The notes: generated by a model from the letters alone, not told the origin. A stretch of 9,932 nucleotides of DNA from CAJQQY01 sp964352225 (GCA_964352225.1 CAYGRM010000249.1:1-9932), one strand, 5' to 3'; shown: positions 1 to 7,354, counted from the first letter of the stretch. Numbers and translations: made by a program.

Positions 1-488
1 CTTTTGATAAAAAGGCCTACCAAGAGGTTGATATTGCCATTGATATCATTTCTAAAATCAGAGCCACTCGAAAGGATAAAGGAATGAAAGAAAAAGAGCC
101 GTTAAAACTTTTTATTCAAAAATCAAAAAAGGTTGATCAGATCTTTAAGCAGAATGGTATTCAAGAGATCATTGAAAAACGTGGTTATATTTCAGAAATT
201 CATTTTACTGATGCTGAAGATGTAGATGGTACGATTGCCTTTGTTTCTGGAACAGATAAATTCTTTTTAGAGGCAAATATTCAAATCGATGTAGCAGCAG
301 AAATAGAAAAGGTAACTAAGGAATTAGATTACACTAAAGGCTTTGTTAAAAGTATCGAAAAGAAATTAGGCAATGAACGATTTGTCCAAAATGCACCTCC
401 AGCTGTGGTAGAAAATGAGCGTAAGAAATTAGCAGACGGGCAATCCAGAATTAAAATGTTGGAAGAGAGTTTAGAGCAGTTAAAATAA
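1..488 (+). CDS. valS: Valyl-tRNA synthetase, C-terminal end (5'-truncated by window)
   Basis: The reading frame is already open at base 3 (first codons F-D-K-K-A-Y-Q) and runs without a stop to TAA at 486-488, giving 161 residues; the ATG at 84 is internal, not the start. ValS charges tRNA-Val with valine in the cytoplasm. The first ~45 residues (KIRATRKDKGMKEKEPLKLFI) fit the end of the anticodon-binding region, where related enzymes have an 'IRxxR...KPLxLxI' pattern. The last ~65 residues are the typical ValS C-terminal coiled-coil tRNA-binding arm: charged helices around the signature KLGNERFVQNAPPAVVENER, then a heptad-like tail LEESLEQLK. The catalytic HIGH and KMSKS motifs lie outside the window. 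The gene ends at a strong hairpin (568-599), so it is probably the last gene of its transcript. Family assignment is firm, from recognition of the arm. Confidence 0.96.
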   Translation, partial: FDKKAYQEVDIAIDIISKIRATRKDKGMKEKEPLKLFIQKSKKVDQIFKQNGIQEIIEKRGYISEIHFTDAEDVDGTIAFVSGTDKFFLEANIQIDVAAEIEKVTKELDYTKGFVKSIEKKLGNERFVQNAPPAVVENERKKLADGQSRIKMLEESLEQLK

Positions 489-859
489 TTTTGGGTTATT
501 TATGATTAAAAATTTGTTGAAGTTCTGAAACTCAATTATTTAAATGTCTTTAACAGGTAAAATTAAAAATGGAGCAAACCTTGATTGGTTTGCTCCATTA
601 ATATTTCTATTGATAAGTTACACCACACCCGCCATGCCTTTTTTCAAACTACTTAAATTATATCATTCTCAAAATCTAAGGTTTCAATAAACAGAGAAAC
701 ATAAATCAAAAGTTTAATTAATATGATATAAAAGCATCCGAATTCCGTTCAAATGATATTTTGGAAAATAAATATATAATTTTAGAACCTTTAAAAAACA
801 CTTTATTATATTTATGATGTAAGCCAAAACGAAACATTTTTTAAAAAATATAATTAGTG
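489..859. other. Gene-free AT-rich intergenic region, valS to EAD gene
   Basis: These 371 bp hold the valS terminator (568-599) and then about 260 bp of strongly AT-rich sequence, which must contain the promoter of the next gene. I see no full Bacteroidota promoter (TTTG, about 19 bp, TAnnTTTG). The nearest approach is tatattta at 807-814, which matches TAnnTTTG except for its last base and has no TTTG at the right distance. No RNA gene or convincing small ORF was seen. Confidence 0.5.
568..599 (+). terminator. Rho-independent terminator after valS
   Basis: A perfect 13-bp inverted repeat (568-580 with 587-599, core ggagcaaacc/ggtttgctcc) has a 6-nt loop (ttgatt). It lies 79 bp past the valS stop. 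A-rich sequence precedes it and AT-rich sequence (attaatattt) follows. The T-tract is interrupted, so termination may not be complete. Confidence 0.8.
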
Positions 860-2338
860 ATGTCTACTCCAAATTTTATCGAATCAGCTCAAAAATTATT
901 TGCTAAAGGAAAAACAACCGAAAGTCTTACTATTCTACTTGATAACATAAAAGACAAAAGTCTATATTTTGATATTCTAGAACTTCAGAGAAGAAATAAT
1001 ACTTTAAATAAAAAAGAACTTAAAGGAATAATTAGTTCCGCAGATGCACTCCTTGAACACAATCAAATTAATAATGCTCTTTTACTAATTATTCAGCAAT
1101 TATCAATAAGTGATTCTTCTGTCAACAATTTAAGTAACTCCGAAAATCTTGCAGCTATATCTTCCAGTAATTCTTGGTCTTTTAAGAATAAAAAGATACT
1201 AATGTTATTAGCTGGATTATTAATAGTTTTTGTTTCTATTTTTGGAATTGTTAATGGATTGGGTAGTGATTCATGCGCCAATCTAGGAGGCGATAAAGAT
1301 AAGGATGGTATATGTGCAGAAGAGGATTGTAATGATAACGATTCAACAGTTGGCAAAAAGCAAACCCCAGGGACAATATGTGATGATCATAACCCCGCAA
1401 CTTTTGATGATAAAATACAAGCAGGCGGATGTGATTGTCAAGGAATCATTAAAGGGCCTTGTGATGATCTGGGAGGCGATAAAGATAAGGATGGAATATG
1501 TGCAGAAGAGGATTGTAATGATAACGATCCCAAAATTGGGAAGAGACAATCACCAGGGGCAAAATGCGATGATAATAACTCTGCTACAGTTGATGATAAA
1601 ATACAGGCAGACGGATGTAATTGTAAGGGAATTATTAAAGGGCCTTGTGATGATCTGGGAGGTGATAAAGATAAGGATGGTATATGTGCCAATCAAGATT
1701 GTAATGACAACAATTCAAGTATTGGCAAGAAACAACGACCTGGAACGAGGTGTAATGATAATAACCCTGCAACAGATAATGATAAAGTACAGTCTAACGG
1801 TTGCGATTGTAAAGGAACAACTAATCCATGTTATAAAAAAAATTGCGGTCCTAACGGAAATTGTGATAATGGTAAATGTATTTGTATAAACAACTACTCT
1901 GGTAGTAATTGCCAAATTCCACCACTTCAAAAAATTGAGATAAATGGAACTTTTAGAGGTCAGGATTGGGAAAGTATAGGCTCAAATGAATTGCATAGTG
2001 TCGCTGTACAAAAAACATTTGACATTGACCGTAATGGTGCAATAGGAAAATTTCTATTAAAAGATATATGTATCGGAGGTGAAGTTTATGGAAAAGTTTA
2101 TATGGATGCCTCTTGTCAATCAAATGGAACAGTAACCCTAAATTCCTACATTGAATTATATGAAAGTGACCATTGTCCTAATACTGACTTAGACGGTAGT
2201 AAATCTAATATTCGTTTGATTATTCCGGCTGATACGGGAAAAGTTCAACAGGAAGTTAGAGTTAGAAATGATAAAGAGAATGACGATGATCTTCTATTTT
2301 TTTCTTATAAAGGTAAAAACACCTCTGTTAAGAAGTAA
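860..2338 (+). CDS. EAD11-like / transmembrane / metal-binding-repeat / EGF-like protein (putative conflict-system sensor)
   Basis: 492 residues from the ATG at 860; a GTG directly before it (857) is less likely. Residues ~5-82 are all-helical and match by eye the effector-associated domain 11 pattern (AKGKTTESLTILL, then LELQRRNNTLNKKELKGIIS, then NQINNALLLIIQQL). A Ser/Asn linker follows, then a transmembrane helix (~112-133) preceded by lysines (KNKK), predicting N-terminus in, C-terminus periplasmic. Residues 139-323 are three ~62-residue repeats with six Cys each and DxDxDG loops, resembling MopE/thrombospondin-3-type metal-binding motifs. C324-C351 form a six-Cys EGF-like module. Residues ~355-492 are beta-rich and unrecognised (Cys 404, 419, 439). 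There is no signal peptide and no T9SS sorting domain. EADs recruit effectors through matching EADs; a sensing role for this protein is inference. No effector gene is adjacent; the gene appears to be monocistronic. Confidence 0.85.
   Translation: MSTPNFIESAQKLFAKGKTTESLTILLDNIKDKSLYFDILELQRRNNTLNKKELKGIISSADALLEHNQINNALLLIIQQLSISDSSVNNLSNSENLAAISSSNSWSFKNKKILMLLAGLLIVFVSIFGIVNGLGSDSCANLGGDKDKDGICAEEDCNDNDSTVGKKQTPGTICDDHNPATFDDKIQAGGCDCQGIIKGPCDDLGGDKDKDGICAEEDCNDNDPKIGKRQSPGAKCDDNNSATVDDKIQADGCNCKGIIKGPCDDLGGDKDKDGICANQDCNDNNSSIGKKQRPGTRCNDNNPATDNDKVQSNGCDCKGTTNPCYKKNCGPNGNCDNGKCICINNYSGSNCQIPPLQKIEINGTFRGQDWESIGSNELHSVAVQKTFDIDRNGAIGKFLLKDICIGGEVYGKVYMDASCQSNGTVTLNSYIELYESDHCPNTDLDGSKSNIRLIIPADTGKVQQEVRVRNDKENDDDLLFFSYKGKNTSVKK
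1274..1828 (+). repeat. Three in-frame tandem repeats (186-nt period) in the EAD gene
   Basis: Units at 1274-1459, 1460-1645 and 1646-1828 encode residues 139-200, 201-262 and 263-323; the last is one codon shorter. Each has the layout C, GGDKDKDGIC, DCNDN, PG, C(N/D)D, GC(D/N)C(Q/K)G. Six cysteines keep the same spacing in all three. Units 1 and 2 are nearly identical at DNA level across the first ~60 nt (aggcgataaagataaggatg onward), which suggests fairly recent unequal duplication. The DxDxDG loops probably bind calcium or another divalent metal. Confidence 0.95.
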
Positions 2339-2508
2339 TATTAAATCAATATTATAAAACTGCTTAAGATCATATATCTCAACAAGAAATTATTGATATC
2401 TCACTTATTGATCAGGAATGTATTTTATTCAGTTTTGGGATAAAATTAAAGGAGCATAGAAATCAAAAAAGTGGTTAAGCCCGAAGTTGTAAGTTCTTAT
2501 ACTAAAAA

Positions 2509-2546
2509 AAATCCCGAATTTTTGATTAGTCAAAAATTCGGGATTT
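2509..2546. terminator. Bidirectional terminator between convergent genes
   Basis: A perfect 17-bp inverted repeat (2509-2525 with 2530-2546, core tcccgaattttt) has a 4-nt loop (ttag). An A-run lies on its left and tttctttt on its right, so it can form an intrinsic terminator on either strand. It serves the EAD gene (ending 2338) and the convergent T9SS cargo gene (ending 2604). Confidence 0.88.
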
Positions 2547-2559
2547 CTTTTATCGAAAT

Positions 2560-2596
2560 TTAAGTTTACTAAACCTTTAAGGTTTAGTAAACTTAA
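2560..2596. repeat. Near-perfect palindrome just downstream of a T9SS cargo gene
   Basis: The sequence taagtttactaaacctt pairs with aaggtttagtaaactta around a central base, giving a hairpin of about 15-16 bp with a small loop. It starts 7 bp beyond the stop codon of the minus-strand gene. It lacks a following T-run on the minus strand, so it may be an mRNA 3'-end stabiliser, or act with the hairpin at 2509-2546, rather than terminate alone. Confidence 0.7.
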
Positions 2597-2603
2597 TATA
2601 TAG

Positions 2604-4454
2604 TTACTTAGCCACTACAAACCGTTTAGTTCTTACCCCGCTTGGCGTAATTACTTGAAGGGTATAAGCACCTTGTACAAAATTGCTCGTATTGATTTGA
2701 GAAATTTGTTGATCAATCTTACTCAAGTTTTGGACTAGAATTTCTTTTCCAGCCAAATCGGTAATTTTGATAATTACATCTTCAAATACTTCTACAAAGT
2801 CAAGTTCTAAATTCAATTCGTCCCGAACTGGATTAGGGAAAATGTTAACAATATTTTCGTCATCCAATTGATCGTTTACGTTAACCATTACCTCAGGAGT
2901 AACGTGCATTCTAATCCTTGGAGCAAAAATAACTTGCGTTAAATCAGCACTAGGCCCAACCTCAGAGGTATTCCAAAAAGATCCATATCTAGGAGTATCT
3001 AATGAGTCATTTAAAAATGTCATTGCGGTATAATCCCAAACACCAGTTCCTGCAATAGTAACATATTCCGTAGCACCTGCTGGAGGAGTTGTTTCTACCG
3101 CTAAGATATAGTGCGTATCATCTTTAAGTCTAACCTGATCATCAGGAGATGCGTTCCAGTTTTCAAGTACCAACTGAACATCAGTATCATTAGCTTGAAT
3201 AGAATAGATTGAGTTAGCTACAATTAATCCACCAATAGAACCATCTCTTTCACCACTTTGAGCAATTCCATCATTATTAATATCTTCCCATTCATAAAGG
3301 TATACACTTACACTTCCGCCGGCAACTGCTGCTGCATTTCCAATAGAGAATAAAATGGAAGAACATACGAAGTCATCCCCATTTGGAACATAAAAATGAT
3401 TAGCAAGCGTCCAAGAAACTATATCAGTTCCAGGAGGGCCTCCAGCAGTTGTTATGTTAAATTCCTTAGCAAAAACAGAATCACTAATGGCAAATTGAAA
3501 TGCAATTTCATTATTAACTGGTACGAGGTCAGTTGAATCCATCGTGACCGTATAAGCTGCATCGTAAATAACATTTTCAATAGCAGGAGGAGTAAATCGA
3601 TCTGGGAAAATTCTATTTTCATCAATAAAGCCAGCAGGTACAGTACCATAAGGTAGATCTTGCTCATGAACTACAGCACCAGATGTAGCATCTGAAATAG
3701 TCATATTCAAATTCACACCCGTTGCATCTAATTGTCCAATGTTTTCAATATCACAAAGAAATCCGATTGCATCAACTTGAGAAGCTGGAGTATTGATACT
3801 AGGAGGAATCGCAAAGAAGTTAGTATTTGCTCTCATGTCAAATAATGGGGTAGGGTCAACATCAGTTACATTGACATCATCTATTTGCCATGAATAAGCA
3901 CAACCTTCATTGGAGAAAAATCGAAAAGCGATAATTACACTAGGTTGATTAGCAGCGATATTAGAAATTGGAGTGTTAGAAATAGCAGGATTGGTAGCAC
4001 TTGCAAAGTCATTATTCACAAGGTCAGGGTATAGTTCATATTCTTCCCAAGTTGTACCACCATCAATACTTACCTCTAAGAAAATATCATCATTAAACCT
4101 TCGGTAATGATGTTCGAAAGAAACCACTACGTCATCAAATCCCATAGTACTAAATGATGGAGAAATTAACCATACATCTTGAGGTCCTTCGCAATTTAAA
4201 TCTGAGTCAAAAATCATAAAACCATTAGCCGCAGTAGTTGAGGCAATAATTCCGATATCAAATGGCCCTTGTGGACCCGTTGTGGAATAAATCCAGTTAG
4301 AAGAAGCGTTTACAGTACTTCCATCCATTTGAGAGGCCGTCCATGTTACTGGCAAACCTCCGTCAAAGTCTTCAAAAAAAATTTGTGCATTCATACTTCC
4401 ACAGAAAAGTATAGCAAATGCCAATAAATAAATTCTAGTAAATCTCTTAATCAT
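2604..4454 (-). CDS. T9SS-secreted multidomain beta-sandwich protein (paralogue 1, 616 aa)
   Basis: A secreted or surface protein of unknown specific function. I start it at the ATG at 4454 (MIKRFTRIYLL...), which begins a clean signal peptide with cleavage after residue 23 (SMNA|Q). An ATG nine codons upstream (4481) lies almost at the predicted transcription start. Residues ~25-197 form a cleaved-adhesin/MAM-like sandwich (FFEDFDGGLPVTW, SIDGGTTWEEYE, YSWQIDDVNV). Residues ~205-330 resemble CARDB (IENIGQLDATGVNL, ending DSVFAKE). Residues ~331-518 form another beta domain with an EF-hand-like loop D391-N393-D395-G396-E402. Residues ~535-616 are a T9SS type A sorting domain (NIFPNP at 537-542, ITDLAGKEI, terminal KRFVVAK). 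The body is homologous to the next two minus-strand genes but lacks their extra N-terminal domain, and it is clearly more diverged. It appears monocistronic. Confidence 0.9.
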   Translation of the reverse strand: MIKRFTRIYLLAFAILFCGSMNAQIFFEDFDGGLPVTWTASQMDGSTVNASSNWIYSTTGPQGPFDIGIIASTTAANGFMIFDSDLNCEGPQDVWLISPSFSTMGFDDVVVSFEHHYRRFNDDIFLEVSIDGGTTWEEYELYPDLVNNDFASATNPAISNTPISNIAANQPSVIIAFRFFSNEGCAYSWQIDDVNVTDVDPTPLFDMRANTNFFAIPPSINTPASQVDAIGFLCDIENIGQLDATGVNLNMTISDATSGAVVHEQDLPYGTVPAGFIDENRIFPDRFTPPAIENVIYDAAYTVTMDSTDLVPVNNEIAFQFAISDSVFAKEFNITTAGGPPGTDIVSWTLANHFYVPNGDDFVCSSILFSIGNAAAVAGGSVSVYLYEWEDINNDGIAQSGERDGSIGGLIVANSIYSIQANDTDVQLVLENWNASPDDQVRLKDDTHYILAVETTPPAGATEYVTIAGTGVWDYTAMTFLNDSLDTPRYGSFWNTSEVGPSADLTQVIFAPRIRMHVTPEVMVNVNDQLDDENIVNIFPNPVRDELNLELDFVEVFEDVIIKITDLAGKEILVQNLSKIDQQISQINTSNFVQGAYTLQVITPSGVRTKRFVVAK

Positions 4455-4466
4455 AATAATATTTTT

Positions 4467-4494
4467 AGTTAAATAATTCATTGGGGCAAAAGTA
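4467..4494 (-). promoter_or_regulatory. Bacteroidota-type -7 box and leader motif of paralogue 1
   Basis: Read on the minus strand, 4487-4494 is TACTTTTG, an exact match to TAnnTTTG. No clear -33 TTTG is seen at the expected distance. Downstream in the leader, 4467-4477 (plus strand agttaaataat) is an 11-mer also found between promoter and start codon of both other paralogues. The box places transcription start near 4480, which supports the ATG at 4454. Confidence 0.65.
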
Positions 4495-4608
4495 CTTATT
4501 TATTAGAAATGATATTGATAATCGGCTGACATTTTCTTATTACAAATAATAAGTATTTGACATTTTAACAAAACTTTTAAAAGCATGACTCCTATATCAA
4601 AAAAAAAA

Positions 4609-4639
4609 CGGGAAACATCTGAATTACAGATATTTCCCG
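4609..4639 (-). terminator. Terminator of paralogue 2
   Basis: A 13-bp stem with one mismatch (4609-4621 cgggaaacatctg with 4627-4639 cagatatttcccg) has loop aatta. It is followed on the minus strand by a long T-run (A-run at 4600-4608). It lies about 30 bp beyond the stop codon at 4671. Its sequence is nearly identical to the terminator at 7355-7385. Confidence 0.9.
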
Positions 4640-4670
4640 AATCTTTTTATTTAAAAAAATAAAATTTAAT

Positions 4671-7064
4671 CTATCTCACGATAGTAAATTTCTGAGTACT
4701 ATATCCTTTGTCTGATTGTATTTTTAAGAAATACGTACCAGTAGGTAATTCAGAAACATTGTAATTTATTGTTTGACTAGAAAGGTTTTTGTAGTTCATT
4801 TCCATAACATTTCTAGCATTCAAATCAACTATTCTAATAGTTGCTTCTGACATATTTTCAACTAAATCTAATTGTAAGCTAATCATTTCTGAAGCAGGAT
4901 TAGGGTATAGACTTACTTTGTTAGCCTCATCCAATTGGTTATTGACAGAAACTTCAAAATAAGGATTCACATGCATTCTTAGTCTAGGAGAAAAGTTAAA
5001 TCCAGTTAAATCTGTGTTTAATCCACCATCTCCTGAGGTAATATCTCCCAATCCATGTATTCTCTCAAATGAAATTGAATCAGTCAAAAATCCAGTAGCA
5101 TTATAACCGGTATTAAAACTATTAGTTCCAGTAATCTCAATTAAAGAATTACCAGCAGAAGATAAACCAGCAGCTAATACATAAGTAGTATTCTCCTTTA
5201 ATTGCAATGGAAGATCAGGATCATTAAAGTTCTCAAGTGAGATTAATAAATCTGTTGCATCATCAGTATCAGCCGGAATTTCGTAAGTAAAATTACCAAC
5301 TATATTACCTCCAGCTGTTCCGTTACGTTCGGTATTTTGAGAAATACCATCGTTATTCAAGTCTTCCCATTCATACAAATAGATACTCGCAAAACCTCCA
5401 ATATTATCTATAAGGTTATCTAATCCAACTAAAACAGAAGTACATTCATATTTGATATTAGGATCAACAGGATCTTCCCCATTTCTAACATAATATGTAG
5501 TAGCTATTGTCCAATCAACACCAGTTGCACCATTTGGAGTTGCTCCAAATAAGCCTGTTACTCCATCTTCTTTTGCAAAAACAGAGTCAGTTACCGTAAA
5601 ACTAAACTGCTGTGAATTATTAGAATCATCAAAATCAGCAGCATCAGCAGAAACAGAATAAACGGCTGTATAAGTATCTTCAATTGCCGGTGGCAAGTAA
5701 TGCTGAGGCATAATTCTATTTTCATCTACAAAATTTGCAGCAATCGAACCGTAGGCCAAGTTTTCATTAAATACTTCTGTGTTACCACTATTAGTAACAC
5801 TTACATTAACATTGACACCAGTTTGCTCAGTAGCACCAACATTGGCAACGTCTATCAAGAATCTAACAGAATCAGTTTGTGTCTTTGGAGTCAATAAATT
5901 AGGAGCAATTGAAAAGAAAGTATTGGCTTGCAGATTATTAGCCTCTGTTTCAATTAATTGAACATCATCAATAATCCAAAAATAGTAATTTGCTTCATAT
6001 CTAAATTTGAATTGGAAATTGGTAGAAGTTAAATCTGCTCCAGGTAAAAAGACTCTTTTGTATTCATTGAACGTTGCACTATTGACAATAAATTCATCAT
6101 TAATTTCAATGTCATTCCAAGTTCCACCACCATCATTGGTATAAGAAACTATATAAGTACTTTGGAATTGACGAGTAGTTTGATAAAATAGAACAGAAAC
6201 TCCAGCAGTTCCAGCTGGAACTATTGCAGATAAATCAAGAACAGGAGAAATTAATTCTCCTACTTGAGGAGCGCCACAAACTCCTTCTTGATCAAATCCA
6301 TCTGAATTAAATACCATAGCTCCATTACAAGCAGTAATTGCTGAAGAAGTTGCATCTCCAAACATATTAGCTACAGATGCTTCTAGAGTCGATCCATTTG
6401 GAGTCCATTGCCAAAGGTCAATAGTATCACAAGGTGCTTCACTCGTAGCTGTCCAATCATTTAAACCTCCATCAAAATCTCCTTCGGATGGTTGATCTCC
6501 CCAAAATACAGTAGCATTACTAGGGTTAGGATTTGAGTTTTCATATGCACAAATTCTAAATGTACCAGCATTTGCATTTGGTGCGCCACCTGACCAAACT
6601 CTAACAACATAATCAGAATCAGGCATTAAACAAAGTGACTGAATGGTTATGCTATTCTGCAATGGATCAGCTGTAGAAAAACAAGCAAGTGCTACTTCTG
6701 AAGCACCACATGAATTATAAATCGCCATCCCAACTGAAGGTACATCATCTGGCATAGAACCAAATTCACATTTGACAATTATTCCAAAATCTGGAAGTGT
6801 AGTTCCTGTAGAGAAGGTAAACCAAACATCATCAGTATACCAAGAACCCGAACATACAGCTGGAGTACCTGTAACTGTGGTGGCATCAACTGTCATCCGT
6901 GTGTCGCCAACAATTTGCACACAACTTGCTTCATCGGCTGCAAGTGTAAGAGCAGTAGCATTAGCACAATTATCATTTGCAGGTTGTGCAAATAAATTCA
7001 TACTGAAAAATAATAACATTCCTAGAAATGCAATTCTAGAGTTAATAGTAAAGTTGTTTTTCAT
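4671..7064 (-). CDS. T9SS-secreted protein with Cys-rich N-terminal ANDNC domain (paralogue 2, 797 aa)
   Basis: A predicted secreted or surface protein; the actual role is unknown. The signal peptide is residues 1-26 (MNLFA|Q). Residues ~27-175 begin PANDNCANA, a beta-rich domain common in Bacteroidota secreted proteins and resembling pre-peptidase C-terminal folds. It holds eight cysteines (33, 48, 71, 99, 119, 128, 145, 172), probably disulphide-bonded. Residues ~184-375 are a cleaved-adhesin/MAM-like sandwich (VFWGD, FDGGLNDW, GELISPVLDLS, TNDGGGTWND, WIIDDVQLIE). Residues ~380-498 are CARDB-like, ending DSVFAKE. Residues ~500-700 form a beta domain with EF-hand-like loop D568-N570-D572-G573-E579. 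Residues ~715-797 are the T9SS sorting domain (LYPNP at 719-723, IVDLNARNV, final QKFTIVR). From residue 183 onward it is a close paralogue of the gene at 7415-9760, but the N-terminal domains are unrelated. It has its own promoter-like leader and terminator. Confidence 0.9.
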   Translation of the reverse strand: MKNNFTINSRIAFLGMLLFFSMNLFAQPANDNCANATALTLAADEASCVQIVGDTRMTVDATTVTGTPAVCSGSWYTDDVWFTFSTGTTLPDFGIIVKCEFGSMPDDVPSVGMAIYNSCGASEVALACFSTADPLQNSITIQSLCLMPDSDYVVRVWSGGAPNANAGTFRICAYENSNPNPSNATVFWGDQPSEGDFDGGLNDWTATSEAPCDTIDLWQWTPNGSTLEASVANMFGDATSSAITACNGAMVFNSDGFDQEGVCGAPQVGELISPVLDLSAIVPAGTAGVSVLFYQTTRQFQSTYIVSYTNDGGGTWNDIEINDEFIVNSATFNEYKRVFLPGADLTSTNFQFKFRYEANYYFWIIDDVQLIETEANNLQANTFFSIAPNLLTPKTQTDSVRFLIDVANVGATEQTGVNVNVSVTNSGNTEVFNENLAYGSIAANFVDENRIMPQHYLPPAIEDTYTAVYSVSADAADFDDSNNSQQFSFTVTDSVFAKEDGVTGLFGATPNGATGVDWTIATTYYVRNGEDPVDPNIKYECTSVLVGLDNLIDNIGGFASIYLYEWEDLNNDGISQNTERNGTAGGNIVGNFTYEIPADTDDATDLLISLENFNDPDLPLQLKENTTYVLAAGLSSAGNSLIEITGTNSFNTGYNATGFLTDSISFERIHGLGDITSGDGGLNTDLTGFNFSPRLRMHVNPYFEVSVNNQLDEANKVSLYPNPASEMISLQLDLVENMSEATIRIVDLNARNVMEMNYKNLSSQTINYNVSELPTGTYFLKIQSDKGYSTQKFTIVR

Positions 7065-7079
7065 AAATCCCTTTTTTTA

Positions 7080-7100
7080 AGTTAAATAATTGTAAAAGTA
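7080..7100 (-). promoter_or_regulatory. Probable -7 box and leader motif of paralogue 2
   Basis: On the minus strand 7093-7100 reads TACTTTTA, one mismatch from TAnnTTTG, and 7080-7090 is the shared leader 11-mer (plus strand agttaaataat). The ~50-nt leader is almost the same as that of paralogue 3. No clear -33 element was found upstream, so the promoter may be weak or degenerate. Confidence 0.5.
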
Positions 7101-7223
7101 GAAATATAATATAAAAAATCATCCTAATTCCTTAAAGAAGTCTTTTGGAATTCAGATTTTATTAAAAAATAAGGCTCTTAGACAATTCTCGTGAATTTTA
7201 AGAACTCCAAAATAACGCTAGTA

Positions 7224-7307
7224 TTTTTTCCACATAGACACAGAGAAAACATAATCTTCAGAACAATTACAGTTTTCTATGTGCCCCATGTACCGTTGTG
7301 GTAAAAA
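7224..7307. repeat. Imperfect long palindrome, possible dispersed intergenic repeat remnant
   Basis: The outer arms ttttttccaca (7224-7234) and tgtggtaaaaa (7297-7307) are inverted with one mismatch. Inside are agaaaac (7244-7250) with gttttct (7272-7278), and the overlapping pair cacatag (7231-7237) with ctatgtg (7277-7283). Together they form a nested, degenerate inverted repeat of about 84 nt. It resembles the small noncoding intergenic repeats scattered in some Bacteroidota genomes, but with one copy here the identity is uncertain. Confidence 0.4.
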
Positions 7308-7354
7308 CGTATTTCAAAAGTTCACAGGATTGGTCTAAGCCCTAAAAATAAAAA

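Larger units (their letters stand above)
4609..7100 (-). repeat. Duplicated unit, copy A (promoter to terminator of paralogue 2)
   Basis: Copy A runs from the promoter-like leader (7100) to the terminator (4609) and corresponds to copy B at 7355-9795. Similarity covers the leader, the coding region downstream of 6518 and the terminator hairpin. It is absent across the N-terminal segment (about 6519-7000), where the encoded domains are unrelated. Confidence 0.8.

Noticed and set aside
1274..1828. Regular repeats considered as a CRISPR array
   Set aside because: The 186-nt period, continuous in-frame coding with conserved cysteines, and absence of short identical repeats with unique spacers show a protein repeat.
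1093..1930. Several open frames in other frames and on the minus strand across the repeat array
   Set aside because: They arise because the repetitive coding sequence of the EAD gene keeps other frames open. They have low-complexity compositions, no recognisable domains and no leaders.
2368..2475. A 36-codon plus-strand open stretch (DHISQQEIID...) between the convergent genes
   Set aside because: It begins right after an in-frame stop, has no ATG, and matches nothing I recognise. It might be a gene remnant but the evidence is too thin to annotate.
4455..4481. Nine-residue N-terminal extension of paralogue 1 from the ATG at 4481
   Set aside because: That ATG lies at the predicted transcription start just below the exact TAnnTTTG box, while the ATG at 4454 starts a standard signal peptide.
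5700..7080. Small plus-strand open frames opposite paralogue 2 (5700-5897, 5779-5961, 6772-7080)
   Set aside because: They lie antisense to a gene with clear domain homology and have no promoter-like sequence or domain of their own.
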